Below are positions 25,592-34,305 of a stretch of 64,000 nt of DNA, piece by piece. The notes under the pieces are model-generated. The model searched no databases, was not told the DNA's origin, and saw only the letters and a program-made list of their open reading frames with translations. Location of the stretch: the NCBI RefSeq assembly GCF_001721295.1, contig NZ_MDDS01000046.1:124001-188000 (forward strand). The letters run 5' to 3'. Source of the stretch: Sphingomonas turrisvirgatae. GTDB lineage: Bacteria > Pseudomonadota > Alphaproteobacteria > Sphingomonadales > Sphingomonadaceae. The position numbers were made by a program, and so were the translations under genes. Numbering within the stretch: the stretch's first letter is position 1; each line of letters starts with the position of its first letter.

Positions 25592-26292
25592 ATGGCGACG
25601 CGGACCAGCGTGAACGCGATATACGCTGCGGCGCCCGCCGCCGCGACCGGCACCAGCATGATTGCCTGAACCCACGCGGCACCGCCGGCCAGCAGGGTAA
25701 TCGCCTGGGTCAGGATCGCGAGCACCAGCGCCGCCGAGCCCATGACCGCCACCGTGCCGCAGCCGAGCAGCGCGATCCGCCACCCATTGCCGGCGCTCAG
25801 GCGAAAACCACGCTCGATCGCCGCCAGGAAGCCGCGCTCCGGCTCGCCGGCATAGGCCGCGCCCATCATCCAGCTGCGCCCGAACAGGTAGATCCCGGGC
25901 AAGACCCACAGCGCAAAGCCAAGGTTCACGACCGTGCCGGTCACGAAGCCGAGCAGCACGAACGGCACGAAGCGCGCGAGCGAGGCGAGCAGCAGGTCGC
26001 GCACCGTCCGATTGCCGTGGAGGAAGAGGTTGAGCAGCACGAAGCTGCCAAAGTCGACAGCCAGGCTGACCAGCAGCAGCCACGCAAAGTTGGCGGTGTA
26101 GAAGGCGCGGAACGTCGCGAGCATCTCGGCCTGGCTCGATGCCTCGGCCATCTCGGGCAATCTCGTCAGCAACATCGCCAGCGCCAGCACCGGCAGCAGG
26201 AAAAAAACGCCCGCGATGCGCAGTACGACGTCGCGTTCGGCGCGCCACAGGATCACGGCATCGGCAAGCACGCCGCCAAAGCTGAGCCTCAT
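25555..26292 (-). CDS. multi-pass membrane protein, unknown function
   Basis: 245 aa, with about six hydrophobic helices separated by short loops. The N-terminal region (VLRIAGVFFLLPVLALAML) and the segment GIYLFGRSWMMGAAYAGEPERGFLAAI are typical of paralogous membrane proteins that line up with the neighbour at 26289-27122. Its ATG overlaps the neighbour's stop as ATGA, so the two are coupled. The 3' end overlaps the convergent GNAT gene. Confidence 0.75.
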   Translation of the reverse strand: MRLSFGGVLADAVILWRAERDVVLRIAGVFFLLPVLALAMLLTRLPEMAEASSQAEMLATFRAFYTANFAWLLLVSLAVDFGSFVLLNLFLHGNRTVRDLLLASLARFVPFVLLGFVTGTVVNLGFALWVLPGIYLFGRSWMMGAAYAGEPERGFLAAIERGFRLSAGNGWRIALLGCGTVAVMGSAALVLAILTQAITLLAGGAAWVQAIMLVPVAAAGAAAYIAFTLVRVAIYRRLAGSISGT

Positions 26293-27122
26293 TGCGCGCG
26301 GACCGCCTCGTGCCGCCCGCCCTCACGCGCTAGCAGCGCCACGAACAACTTGGTCGCAAACACCGCATACAGCACGGTAAATGCGGTCGAAACCGCCGCC
26401 ACGATGATGCTGGTCAGCACCGTGGCGATGGAAACGCCCGGGTCGCTACCGATCAGCAGCTTGAGGATCGCACCCACGCCGAACCTGGCCGCGCTGCTCG
26501 CGATGCTGGAGACGACGACATACAGCAGGATCACGCCGGAAATGCGCAGCGCCACACCGCGGGTGAGCCGCCAGGATCGCGCGATCGCCGCAACGCTCAG
26601 CCGCTCGCCGACGATCGCCGGCGCGACTACCGCGAGCCGCGCCATCAGCCACAGCCCGACGACCAGCAGCATAAGCAGATACAGCAGAAGCATCGCGGCC
26701 GCGCCGCCGCTCATCGCCGGCATCGCGTCGGGCGCCACGGTCGTCAGATCGACGCCACCGACCGCCATGATCACCCCGAACGGCATGATCAGCACGAACA
26801 GCGCGAGGCCCATGACCAGCAGCACGAGCAGGAACGCCGGAAACCGCCGCAGCGCCAGCCGGGCGGCCGAACGCGCCGCCGCCCGGTCGAGCGTCAGCGC
26901 CGTGATCGCCAGGCTGCCCCAGATCATCAGCAGCGTCGCCACGATGGTCCCGATGCTCAGCGCGAGGCGCAAGCCCGGCGTCGCGCCCTGTTGCAGCGCA
27001 CCGAAATTGTCGATGAGCACCAACGGCACGAATATGCCGAGGAGCGCGATCGGCAGCACCGCAGCCAGATTGTCGCTCAGAAACTCGGACGTCCGATCCC
27101 AGACGTTGCCCATGCTGACCAT
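26289..27122 (-). CDS. multi-pass membrane protein, unknown function
   Basis: 277 aa from the ATG at 27122, where AGAGGGG lies upstream at good spacing; a GTG at 27128 is also possible. About six membrane helices are seen. An amphipathic stretch in the middle (VGERLSVAAIARSWRLTRG) resembles the cytoplasmic helix of DUF975/GPDPase-membrane-type proteins. It is co-transcribed with the similarly built downstream gene. The pair may form one membrane complex, but no function is known. Confidence 0.75.
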   Translation of the reverse strand: MVSMGNVWDRTSEFLSDNLAAVLPIALLGIFVPLVLIDNFGALQQGATPGLRLALSIGTIVATLLMIWGSLAITALTLDRAAARSAARLALRRFPAFLLVLLVMGLALFVLIMPFGVIMAVGGVDLTTVAPDAMPAMSGGAAAMLLLYLLMLLVVGLWLMARLAVVAPAIVGERLSVAAIARSWRLTRGVALRISGVILLYVVVSSIASSAARFGVGAILKLLIGSDPGVSIATVLTSIIVAAVSTAFTVLYAVFATKLFVALLAREGGRHEAVRAQ

Positions 27123-27213
27123 AGCCACCCCTCTTGCATCGGTGCGTTAGCGGATTGATCGCGCCGGCGCCACATGGTTGCGCGCATCACGAGCCTGGCG
27201 CATCGGGCATGTG

Positions 27214-27900
27214 ATGGACACGAAACACGGCATCGAATGGCGAGTCGCCGAATCCCGCATTCCCTATCCCGAAGCGCTGGCGACGATGCAGGCGCGCGTC
27301 GCCGCGATCCAGGAGGGCGCTCGGGGTGAGCTGATCTGGCTGCTCGAACATCCTCCGGTCTATACCGCTGGCACCAGTGCCGACCCGGCCGAGCTGATCG
27401 ACCCGCGCTTTCCGGTCTATCCGGCCGGTCGCGGCGGGCGCTACACCTATCACGGGCCGGGACAGCGGATCGGCTATGTCATGCTCGACCTCGCCCGGCG
27501 GACGAAAGACGTGCGCTGCTATGTCCATGCGCTGGAAGCCTGGGTGATCGACGCGCTCGCGCAGTTCGGCATCCAGACGTTCCGGGCCGAGGGCCGCATC
27601 GGCATCTGGACGCGCGACGGCGGCAGCGAAGCGAAGATCGGCGCGATCGGCGTGCGGGTGAAGCGCTGGGTGACGATGCACGGCTTTTCGGTGAACCTGT
27701 CGCCCGACCTGGCGGATTTCGGCGGCATCGTCCCGTGCGGCCTGCCCGAGTTTCCCGTCACCAGCGCTGCGGCGCTGGGCAAGGACATCGCGCCCGCCGC
27801 GTTCGATGCCGCGCTTGCCGCCACCCTGCCGGCCTTTTTGGCAAAGCTGGAACCGGGTGCACCGGCGGCCTGCCACAATCGCGACAAATTTCCGGGTTGA
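27214..27900 (+). CDS. lipB: lipoyl(octanoyl) transferase
   Basis: 228 aa from the ATG at 27214. It moves octanoyl groups from acyl carrier protein to lipoyl domains. Motifs are [37 protein letters not shown], the catalytic Lys/Cys region ([22 protein letters not shown], then [11 protein letters not shown]). Length is normal. The small lipoprotein gene and its structured leader start 92 bases downstream. Confidence 0.95.
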   Translation: MDTKHGIEWRVAESRIPYPEALATMQARVAAIQEGARGELIWLLEHPPVYTAGTSADPAELIDPRFPVYPAGRGGRYTYHGPGQRIGYVMLDLARRTKDVRCYVHALEAWVIDALAQFGIQTFRAEGRIGIWTRDGGSEAKIGAIGVRVKRWVTMHGFSVNLSPDLADFGGIVPCGLPEFPVTSAAALGKDIAPAAFDAALAATLPAFLAKLEPGAPAACHNRDKFPG

Positions 27901-27932
27901 GGGGACGCACACAACCGATTAATGTCTACCGC

Positions 27933-27992
27933 GGATTAGGGAGTTTGCGACGCTGCAGGCTCCCGTCCTTTGTTATCTAGGGAGCCTAATTC
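27933..27992 (+). promoter_or_regulatory. leader with mutually exclusive hairpins before the 83-aa lipoprotein
   Basis: Three complementarities share sequence. GGGAGTTTGC (27939-27948) pairs with GCAGGCTCCC (27955-27964), 10 bp with two wobbles. GGCTCCC (27958-27964) pairs instead with GGGAGCC (27980-27986), which contains the ribosome binding site. GGATTAGG (27933-27940) pairs with CCTAATTC (27985-27992), just before the ATG. TAGGGAG occurs twice (27937 and 27978), so both copies compete for the same CTCCC. A possible promoter (TTGAGG at 27897, ATTAAT at 27918) would start RNA near 27930. Confidence 0.5.
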
Positions 27993-28244
27993 ATGCGCGC
28001 GCTCTTCACCAAGGCCGTTGCCGGTTCGCTGATCGCCAGCTCGGCGCTGCTGCTGTCGGCTTGCGGCGGCAACGACAACGTCACGGTCGAGAACACCACG
28101 GTCGTCGACGTGAACGCGACCGACCCGGTTCTCGACGGCACGGTCAGCGACAACATGACCGCCGTTGACGGTGCGACCGGCAACGACACCGGCATGGCTG
28201 CCGACATGGCCGGCAACGACACCATGATGGGCAACGGCATGTAA
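27993..28244 (+). CDS. small acidic lipoprotein, unknown function
   Basis: 83 aa. The lipoprotein signal ends LLSAC. The mature part is made almost only of Asp, Asn, Thr, Val, Gly and Met, with no Lys or Arg, and ends in repeats such as GNDT and MMGNGM. It is probably disordered and anchored to a membrane. GGGAG at 27980 is the ribosome binding site. A terminator follows at once. I do not know a function; small lipoproteins of this kind recur in sphingomonads. Confidence 0.72.
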   Translation: MRALFTKAVAGSLIASSALLLSACGGNDNVTVENTTVVDVNATDPVLDGTVSDNMTAVDGATGNDTGMAADMAGNDTMMGNGM

Positions 28245-28273
28245 TCTCGCGTTTCGCGACTTACGCTTTTGCG

Positions 28274-28299
28274 AGGGCCGTCCGGCAACGGGCGGCCCT
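28274..28299 (+). terminator. terminator after the 83-aa lipoprotein
   Basis: AGGGCCGTCCG (28274-28284) pairs with CGGGCGGCCCT (28289-28299) around GCAA, followed by TTTCG, 30 bases after the stop. One internal mismatch. Confidence 0.72.
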
Positions 28300-28352
28300 T
28301 TCGATTCGCGGGCACGCCGCTGCTGCCGGGCCAGTGCGACGAACGGTTAACG

Positions 28353-28418
28353 GGAATTGGCGTCGGTCCAGAATTCGCTTGGGCCGGGACTCAAAAGTCC
28401 CTAACCGATGGCAATTCC
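28353..28418 (+). promoter_or_regulatory. structured region upstream of the 221-aa exported protein
   Basis: GGAATTGGCGTCGG (28353-28366) pairs with CCGATGGCAATTCC (28405-28418) at 13 of 14 positions, including one wobble. Nested inside is a perfect hairpin GGGACT-CAAA-AGTCCC (28386-28401) that contains a GACTC methylation site. It lies between the terminator of the previous gene and the ATG at 28444. It could be a leader RNA or an operator. Confidence 0.45.
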
Positions 28419-28443
28419 AGTATCGCGTGCAAGAGGTTGAGGA

Positions 28444-29109
28444 ATGCCAGTTTCGCGTTTGTCGTTGGTCGCTGCCGGCGCTGTCACTCTGCTCAGCGCG
28501 GCTCCCGCATCGGCGCAATTCTATTTCCGCGCGCCCGATATCGCCAGCCCGCGCATCACCGGCGCCGAACCCAATATCCTGGGTCAGGCGCTACCCGACG
28601 CCAGTCCGGCGGAAATCCGCGCCGCGATGGTGTGGAACCTGCGCGCCGCGCTGAACGTCGCCGCGCTGCAATGTCAGTTCGCGCCGACGCTGCAGACGCT
28701 CTCCAATTACAATGCGATCATCAAGGATCATGCTGCCGAGCTGAACAGCTCGTACGCAACGCTCACAAAATATTTCGTGCGCACCGCCAAGACGGCCAAG
28801 GCCGGGCAGACCGCGCTCGATCAATATGGCACGCGCGTGTATTCCAGCTATTCGGCGGTCTACTCGCAGCTGATGTTCTGTCAGGTCGCCGATCAGGTTT
28901 CGCGCGAAGCGGTCTTCGCGCCGCGCGGCCAGTTCGGCGAGATTGCGGCCGAAAGCCTGGGCGAACTGCGCAACAGCATGACCCGCTGGGGTGAACAGCA
29001 GTTCCCGCGCCTGTTCTATCAGGTCGCATCGGCCGGCACGCCCGTGTTCGACAACGACAAATGCTGGCGCAAGGGGCTTTACCAGCCGGGTCGCTGCATC
29101 AAGCGCTAA
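28444..29109 (+). CDS. exported protein, unknown function
   Basis: 221 aa. A signal peptide ends APASAQ. The mature region is helical and contains four Cys residues (QCQF, MFCQV, DKCW, GRCIKR) that could form two disulfides. No domain is recognised. GAGGTTGAGGA precedes the ATG. It has its own upstream structured region and is convergent with queE, with overlapping stop codons. The frame and signal peptide make it a real gene. Confidence 0.75.
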   Translation: MPVSRLSLVAAGAVTLLSAAPASAQFYFRAPDIASPRITGAEPNILGQALPDASPAEIRAAMVWNLRAALNVAALQCQFAPTLQTLSNYNAIIKDHAAELNSSYATLTKYFVRTAKTAKAGQTALDQYGTRVYSSYSAVYSQLMFCQVADQVSREAVFAPRGQFGEIAAESLGELRNSMTRWGEQQFPRLFYQVASAGTPVFDNDKCWRKGLYQPGRCIKR

Positions 29110-29738
29110 CGCAAGCCCAGCGCCTTGTGCGCCTGAAGCGTCAGGCGCCATTTGGGTCGGGCCATGGCAAAGTCGATCGCCGCCTGCACATTCGCGGCGG
29201 CGTCGGCATCGTCCATCGGCTGGACCAGGAAGTTCGCGAAGTCCCAGCGCTCGATCTCGGCGACGTCGCTGCCCGGCTGCGGCCACACCAGCTTCAGCTC
29301 GTCGCCGCGCCGCTGCACGACCGTGCTGCCCGCCTTGGGGCTGATGCAAACCCAGTCGATGCGCGGATGGGCCGGCAACGTTCCATTGCTCTCGATTGCG
29401 ATGCGAAAGCCGCGCGCATGCAGGGCGTCGACCAGCGCGTCGTCCACCTGCAACATCGGCTCGCCCCCGGTCAGCACCACGAACCGGCGCTCGTCGCCCT
29501 CGCCCCAATGCTGCTCGACTGCCGCCGCCAGCGCTTGCGCCTCCCCGAACTTGCCGCCGCCCAGGCCATCGGTGCCAACAAAATCGGTGTCGCAGAACCG
29601 GCAGATCGCACTTGCCCGGTCCTGCTCGCGCCCGGACCACAGATTGCACCCGGCAAAGCGCACGAACACCGCCCGCGCGCCGGCATTGACCCCTTCGCCC
29701 TGCAGGGTGAGGAAAAGCTCCTTGACCGAATAGGTCAC
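29106..29738 (-). CDS. queE: 7-carboxy-7-deazaguanine synthase
   Basis: 210 aa. It is a radical-SAM enzyme that makes CDG on the path to preQ0 and queuosine. VKELFLTLQGEGVNAG is the family start. The iron-sulfur cysteines lie in CNLWSG...CRFCDTDF, with the long insertion typical of many proteobacterial QueE proteins instead of the compact CxxxCxxC. GGEP follows. It lies 42 bases after queC on the same strand, consistent with one operon; queD and queF are not in the window. Confidence 0.95.
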   Translation of the reverse strand: MTYSVKELFLTLQGEGVNAGARAVFVRFAGCNLWSGREQDRASAICRFCDTDFVGTDGLGGGKFGEAQALAAAVEQHWGEGDERRFVVLTGGEPMLQVDDALVDALHARGFRIAIESNGTLPAHPRIDWVCISPKAGSTVVQRRGDELKLVWPQPGSDVAEIERWDFANFLVQPMDDADAAANVQAAIDFAMARPKWRLTLQAHKALGLR

Positions 29739-29780
29739 GACAAGGCTTCCGAGTAGCTCACAGCCGGGCCTCCGGACCGC

Positions 29781-30467
29781 TCATGGCGTGACGGCATAGG
29801 TCGTTGGATCGGCGATCCCTGATTCCTCGAATCCTTTCGAGCGTAGGCGGCAGCTGTCGCACAGCCCGCAATGTACGCCACCCGGCGCCGGGTCGTAGCA
29901 CGACCAGCTGATGCCAAGGTCGAGCCCCAGTTCAGTCCCCTTGCGCACGATATCGGCCTTGCTCATTTCGAGCAGTGGCGCGCGGACGCGGAACGGCTCG
30001 CCCTCGACCCCGGCCTTGGTCGCCAGCTCCGCCAGCTTCTCGAAGCCGGCAACGAATTCCGGCCGGCAGTCGGGATAGCCCGAATAGTCCAGTGCATTCA
30101 CCCCGATATACAGGTCGCGCGCACCGGCCGCCTCGGCCCAGCCCAGCGCAAGGCTGAGGAAGATCGTGTTGCGCGCGGGTACATAGGTGATCGGAATATC
30201 GTCCCCCACCCCATCCTTGGGCACGTCGATGTCGGCGGTCAGGGCGGATCCGCCGAACAGCGACAGGTCGAGCGGCAGCACGACATGCCGCTCGGCCCCC
30301 AGCACGTTCGCGATCCGTCGCGCTGCGGCCAGTTCTACATGATGGCGCTGGTTATAATCGATCGACAGCGCCAGCAGGCGATAGCCATCGGCGCGTGCGC
30401 AGGCGGCCGAAACATAGGAATCGAGCCCGCCCGAGATCAGGGCGACGGCCAGCTTTGAGTGGGTCAT
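29781..30467 (-). CDS. queC: 7-cyano-7-deazaguanine synthase
   Basis: 228 aa. It converts CDG to preQ0 with ATP and ammonia. The PP-loop [10 protein letters not shown] is near the N-terminus and the zinc-binding cysteines are in WSCYDP and [11 protein letters not shown] near the C-terminus. It is the upstream partner of queE. I looked for a preQ1 riboswitch in the 52 bases upstream and saw none. Confidence 0.97.
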   Translation of the reverse strand: MTHSKLAVALISGGLDSYVSAACARADGYRLLALSIDYNQRHHVELAAARRIANVLGAERHVVLPLDLSLFGGSALTADIDVPKDGVGDDIPITYVPARNTIFLSLALGWAEAAGARDLYIGVNALDYSGYPDCRPEFVAGFEKLAELATKAGVEGEPFRVRAPLLEMSKADIVRKGTELGLDLGISWSCYDPAPGGVHCGLCDSCRLRSKGFEESGIADPTTYAVTP

Positions 30468-30519
30468 GTAACGCAGGTAACCGCTTCGCCGCAGCGCAGC
30501 AAGCTAGCCGGCCCGCCGC

Positions 30520-30924
30520 CTATCGCGAGGCCGAAGCACAGGCGCCGGTCTTGCGGCCCTCATATTCCTCGGTGAACGGCAGGCCGCGATTGATCCCTTG
30601 CGTCTCCAACCGGATCAGCCGCGGCGTTTCGACCGTGATGCGCGTGTCGCCATTGCCCAGCCCCGGGCAGCTGTAAGTGATCCGACCGCCACTGGCGCCG
30701 TTCTCGACCACGAAGCGCTGGCACTGCGCGCCGCGATGGCGGTATTGCAGCAACGCCTGGGGGTCGGTTACGCAGATCGAGCGAGTAGAGCCGTCGGGCG
30801 CGCGCAGCGACCATTCGCCACGCTCGATCCGCCCCAGCGCGGCGAGGCCGCCGCTCTGCGCGGCAGCCGAAAAGCCGGTGGCGATCAGCGCCGCCGCAAG
30901 GAACAGGCTGGCAATCTTGCTCAT
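30520..30924 (-). CDS. DUF3617-like periplasmic protein
   Basis: 134 aa from the ATG at 30924, which begins a clear signal peptide ending FSAAAQ; an upstream start is unlikely. The mature part fits the DUF3617 pattern: RGEWSLR, then four Cys (SICVTD, QCQRF, YSCPG, GACAS) that can form two disulfides, and a beta-rich core ending with the F-x-E-x-Y/E-G segment. Function is unknown. It follows hslO by about 50 bases in the same orientation. Confidence 0.75.
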   Translation of the reverse strand: MSKIASLFLAAALIATGFSAAAQSGGLAALGRIERGEWSLRAPDGSTRSICVTDPQALLQYRHRGAQCQRFVVENGASGGRITYSCPGLGNGDTRITVETPRLIRLETQGINRGLPFTEEYEGRKTGACASASR

Positions 30925-30975
30925 TTCATCGCCCCAATAGCACAACTGGGCGCCCCAGGTTACTGACAATCGCCC

Positions 30976-31896
30976 TCAAGCCGCCTCATCCAGAGACACT
31001 GGGAACTTGCGCGCGCAAAAGGCGCAGTCGACCATGATCACGCCATCCTCGGCCATCTCCGCGCGGTCGGCGGCGGAGAACTTCGCCAGCACCGAACCGA
31101 TATACGCCGCATCGCATCGGCACCCGCGCACCAGCGGCACCTCACCCTGCAGCCGCACCTCGGGTTCCTCGTTGAACAGCCGCCACACCAGATCCTCCAG
31201 CGGTAGAGCGGGATCGCCCAGCTCCTCCTCGCTGATCGTCGCGCCCAGCGCTTCGACATGCTCCCATTCCGGATGCGCCTCGCGCACGTGCAACCGCTCG
31301 CCGCCCGCTTCGCCTTCGGGCAGGTGCTGCAGGAACAGCCCGCCGCCCACGCAGCTGCCATCCGCTTGGTGCCGCATGCCCAGCCGCACCAGCGTCGGGA
31401 TCTGCTCCGACTGATCGAAATAGTTTTCCGCCGCCTGCGCGATCGATTCGCCATCCAGCGGTACGATGCCCTGATAGCGCTCGCCCGTGCTGGCAAGGTC
31501 GAAGGTCATCGCCAGATGCCCCTTGTGGAACAGCGCATAGAGCGAGGGACTGTCGCCCAGTTCGGCCAGGCGCTCGCCATCGAACTGAAGATAGCCGCGC
31601 AGCTCGCCGGCCTTGTAGTCGCACACCAGCAGGCTGACGATGCCGCCCTGGGTCTGCGCCTGAAGCGTCAACTGCCCGGCCGCGTCCTTCAGCGTCGACC
31701 CGAGCAGCGCGGTCAGCGTCAGGGCCTCCGCCATCACCCGCTCGATCGGAGGGGGGTAGGCGTGCGCCGACAGGATCTGGTTCAGCACCGGACCGAGCCG
31801 CGCGACGCGGCCGCGCGCATGGCGTCCGGGGATGGTGAAGTTGACCGTGCGGTCGAGGTCGGCGTTGGCGCGGTCCGGGGTCGGGGCAGTCATCAT
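30976..31896 (-). CDS. hslO: redox-regulated chaperone Hsp33
   Basis: 306 aa. It is activated by oxidation to hold unfolded proteins. The N-terminal substrate domain contains GRHARGRVARLGPVLNQIL. The C-terminal redox switch has the zinc cysteines in CRCD and CAFC. Length is normal. It follows argF on the same strand across a 113-bp gap holding repeat hairpins. Two adjacent ATG codons make the start uncertain by one residue. Confidence 0.95.
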   Translation of the reverse strand: MMTAPTPDRANADLDRTVNFTIPGRHARGRVARLGPVLNQILSAHAYPPPIERVMAEALTLTALLGSTLKDAAGQLTLQAQTQGGIVSLLVCDYKAGELRGYLQFDGERLAELGDSPSLYALFHKGHLAMTFDLASTGERYQGIVPLDGESIAQAAENYFDQSEQIPTLVRLGMRHQADGSCVGGGLFLQHLPEGEAGGERLHVREAHPEWEHVEALGATISEEELGDPALPLEDLVWRLFNEEPEVRLQGEVPLVRGCRCDAAYIGSVLAKFSAADRAEMAEDGVIMVDCAFCARKFPVSLDEAA

Positions 31897-31908
31897 GCGT
31901 CCTTCGTC

Positions 31909-31979
31909 ATCCCGGCAAATGCCGGGATCTCATGCCGCAAGGGCAGTGCTCGCGGGGGGAGTTGCCGGCTTGCCCGGCA
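31909..31979. repeat. REP-like hairpin pair between argF and hslO
   Basis: Two hairpins lie 34 bases apart: ATCCCGGC-AAAT-GCCGGGAT (31909-31928) and TGCCGG-CTTGC-CCGGCA (31963-31979). The CGTCATCCCGGC start is like intergenic repeats that are frequent in alphaproteobacteria. They fill most of the argF-hslO gap and could also act as RNA stabilisers or terminators. Confidence 0.55.
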
Positions 31980-32009
31980 CGAGGAACGTAAGAAGCGATC
32001 CCGGTCAGT

Positions 32010-32933
32010 TCAACCGATCTGGCCGAAGCACCAGCGCAACACCGCCTTCTGCGCGTGAAGTCGGTTCTCCGCCTCCGCCCAGATCAGCGACTGCGGTCCG
32101 TCCAGCACGGCATCGGTCGCCTCCTCGCCGCGGTGCGCAGGCAGGCAATGCAGGAACTTCGCATCGGGCTTCGCCTGCGCCATCAGTCCCTCGTTCACCT
32201 GGAACGGCCACATCGCGGCAAGCTTCGTCTCGGCATGGTCCTGGCCCATCGAAATCCACGTGTCGGTGACCACGATATCGGCGCCCGCCACCGCCTCGGC
32301 GGCGTTGCCGACGACCTTCGCGCGCCCCTGCCCCGCGGCAACCATCGCGTCGGACGGCGCAAAGCCCTGTGGGCACGCAGCCACCACGTCGAACTGCATC
32401 AGGCCCGCCGCCTCGATGATCGAGGCGAGCACGTTGTTGCCGTCGCCCAGCCACGCGACCTTCAGGCCCGGCAGCGACTTGCCGCTCTCCACGATCGTCT
32501 GCAGGTCGGCCATGATCTGGCACGGATGGCTGTCGTCGGTCAGCCCGTTGATCACCGGCACGCTGGCATAATGCCCCATCTCGAGCAGCTTGGCGTGATC
32601 GTCGGTGCGCACCATGATCGCGTCGCAGTAGCCCGACAGGACCCGCGCGGTGTCCGCCACGCTCTCCCCGCGGCCGAGCTGGCTGGTCCCGGCGTCGAGG
32701 ATGATCGGCACGCCGCCCAGCTGGCGGATCGCCAGATCGAAGCTGACACGCGTGCGGGTCGAATTCTTCTCGAACACCATCGCCAGCACGCGGCCGGCGA
32801 GCGGCGCGTCGACGTCTAGCCGCGCCTTGGGCCAGCCCTTGCGGGCGGCCTTGCGGTCGATCGCATCGGCCAGCATCGCGGCAATGCCGTCGGCACCCGC
32901 ATCGGTCAGCGAAAGGAAGTTACGGTAGGTCAT
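32010..32933 (-). CDS. argF: ornithine carbamoyltransferase
   Basis: 307 aa. It makes citrulline from ornithine and carbamoyl phosphate. The carbamoyl-phosphate site is STRTRVSFD, and the ornithine and catalytic motifs are seen in [13 protein letters not shown], close to the C-terminus. It lies 50 bases downstream of argD, so both probably belong to one arginine operon. Length is typical of anabolic enzymes. Confidence 0.97.
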   Translation of the reverse strand: MTYRNFLSLTDAGADGIAAMLADAIDRKAARKGWPKARLDVDAPLAGRVLAMVFEKNSTRTRVSFDLAIRQLGGVPIILDAGTSQLGRGESVADTARVLSGYCDAIMVRTDDHAKLLEMGHYASVPVINGLTDDSHPCQIMADLQTIVESGKSLPGLKVAWLGDGNNVLASIIEAAGLMQFDVVAACPQGFAPSDAMVAAGQGRAKVVGNAAEAVAGADIVVTDTWISMGQDHAETKLAAMWPFQVNEGLMAQAKPDAKFLHCLPAHRGEEATDAVLDGPQSLIWAEAENRLHAQKAVLRWCFGQIG

Positions 32934-32983
32934 TGCAACAGGCCCCCTGTTGCGCCCGCCTTATGGTCAGGCGGGCGGAAGGA

Positions 32984-34180
32984 TCAGTCGTCGGTCAGCG
33001 GCGCATAGCTGCGCGCGCCGGCGCTCAGCCGTTCGACGCATTCGGCGATATGGCTCTCGTCGATCACCAGCGGCGGCAGCACGCGGAACACATTCTCGCC
33101 TGCCGCGACGGTCAGCAGCCCATGATTGTCGCGCAGATGCGCCACGAAGTCGCGTGCCACCGCGGGCTCCTTGAGCTTGATGCCCAGCATCAGCCCCTTG
33201 CCGCGGATCTCGTCGAACAGGTGATCGTGATTGGGGATCATCTGCTCGAACGCCGCGCGCAACCAGTCACCCATCTGCTCGACGCGCTCGAAGAAGCCGT
33301 CCTCCAGCATCACGTCGAGCACCGCCATGCCGACCGCCATCGCTAGCGGGTTGCCGCCATAGGTCGAGCCATGGGTGCCGAACACCATGCCCTTCGCCGC
33401 TTCCTCGGTCGCCAGGCACGCGCCCAGCGGGAAGCCGTTGCCGATCCCCTTGGCCACGGTCATGATGTCCGGCGTGATGCCGTAATGCTCATGGGCGAAG
33501 AACTTGCCGGTGCGCCCATAGCCGCACTGGATCTCGTCCAGGATCAACAGCAGGCCATGCTCGTCGCATGCCTTGCGCAGTCCGGTGATGAACTCGGGCG
33601 TGCCGGCGGTCATCCCGCCCTCGCCCTGCACCGTCTCGACCAGGAAGCCCGCCGTCTCGCCGTCGATCGCGGCGAGCGCGCCTTCCAGATCGTTGAACTT
33701 CACATAGTCGAAGCCAGGCAGCAGCGGCTCGAACCCGTCGCGCATCTTGGGCTGGTCGGTCGCGCTGATTGCGCCGATCGAACGGCCGTGGAACGCGTTC
33801 TTGAAGGTGATCAGCTTGTGCCGCTGCGGATTGCCGTTGACGTAGTGATAGCGGCGCGCGGTCTTGATCGCGCACTCGATCGCCTCGACGCCCGAGTTGG
33901 TGAAGAACACCGTGTCGGCGAAGGTATGATCGACGATACGCTGCGCCAGCTTCTCGCCCAGCGGCGAGCCATAGAGGTTGCTGGTGTGCATCAGCGTCGC
34001 CGCCTGATCCGCGATCGTCCTGGTGATGTGCGGATGGCCATGGCCCAGCGCGTTCACGGCGATGCCGGCGGCAAAGTCCAGATAACGCTCACCCCGCTCG
34101 CCGATCAGCCAGCAGCCCTCGCCTCGCACCGGACGCACATCGCACCGCGGGTAAACGGGCATGAGCGCAGGGGTAGACAT
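32984..34180 (-). CDS. argD: acetylornithine aminotransferase (class III)
   Basis: 398 aa. It is a PLP aminotransferase of arginine biosynthesis and possibly also succinyldiaminopimelate aminotransferase. LILDEIQCGYGRTGKFFA with the PLP-contacting Asp, and the lysine in MTVAKGIGNGFPLGA, are diagnostic. Length is typical. It precedes argF, and the two form the argD-argF pair seen in many alphaproteobacteria. A terminator of the upstream permease gene separates it from that gene. Confidence 0.96.
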   Translation of the reverse strand: MSTPALMPVYPRCDVRPVRGEGCWLIGERGERYLDFAAGIAVNALGHGHPHITRTIADQAATLMHTSNLYGSPLGEKLAQRIVDHTFADTVFFTNSGVEAIECAIKTARRYHYVNGNPQRHKLITFKNAFHGRSIGAISATDQPKMRDGFEPLLPGFDYVKFNDLEGALAAIDGETAGFLVETVQGEGGMTAGTPEFITGLRKACDEHGLLLILDEIQCGYGRTGKFFAHEHYGITPDIMTVAKGIGNGFPLGACLATEEAAKGMVFGTHGSTYGGNPLAMAVGMAVLDVMLEDGFFERVEQMGDWLRAAFEQMIPNHDHLFDEIRGKGLMLGIKLKEPAVARDFVAHLRDNHGLLTVAAGENVFRVLPPLVIDESHIAECVERLSAGARSYAPLTDD

Positions 34181-34239
34181 CGAACTGCTCCTCTTCTTCG
34201 GGCGCTGAAACGGGCGCGTTGAACTCCGGAAACGAAAAA

Positions 34240-34261
34240 GGGCGGCCCAACCGGACCGCCC
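34240..34261 (-). terminator. terminator of the ABC-2 permease gene
   Basis: On the minus strand GGGCGG-TCCGGTTGGG-CCGCCC is followed by TTTTTCG, 45 bases after the permease stop at 34306 and upstream of argD. Confidence 0.7.
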
Positions 34262-34305
34262 CGGAGCGCGCTTCTAACCCTCGCGCAAACGGGCCGCAAC
34301 CCCGC

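Noticed and set aside
30468..30519. preQ1 riboswitch before queC
   Set aside because: The 52-base interval has no A-rich tail or pseudoknot pattern of preQ1 classes.
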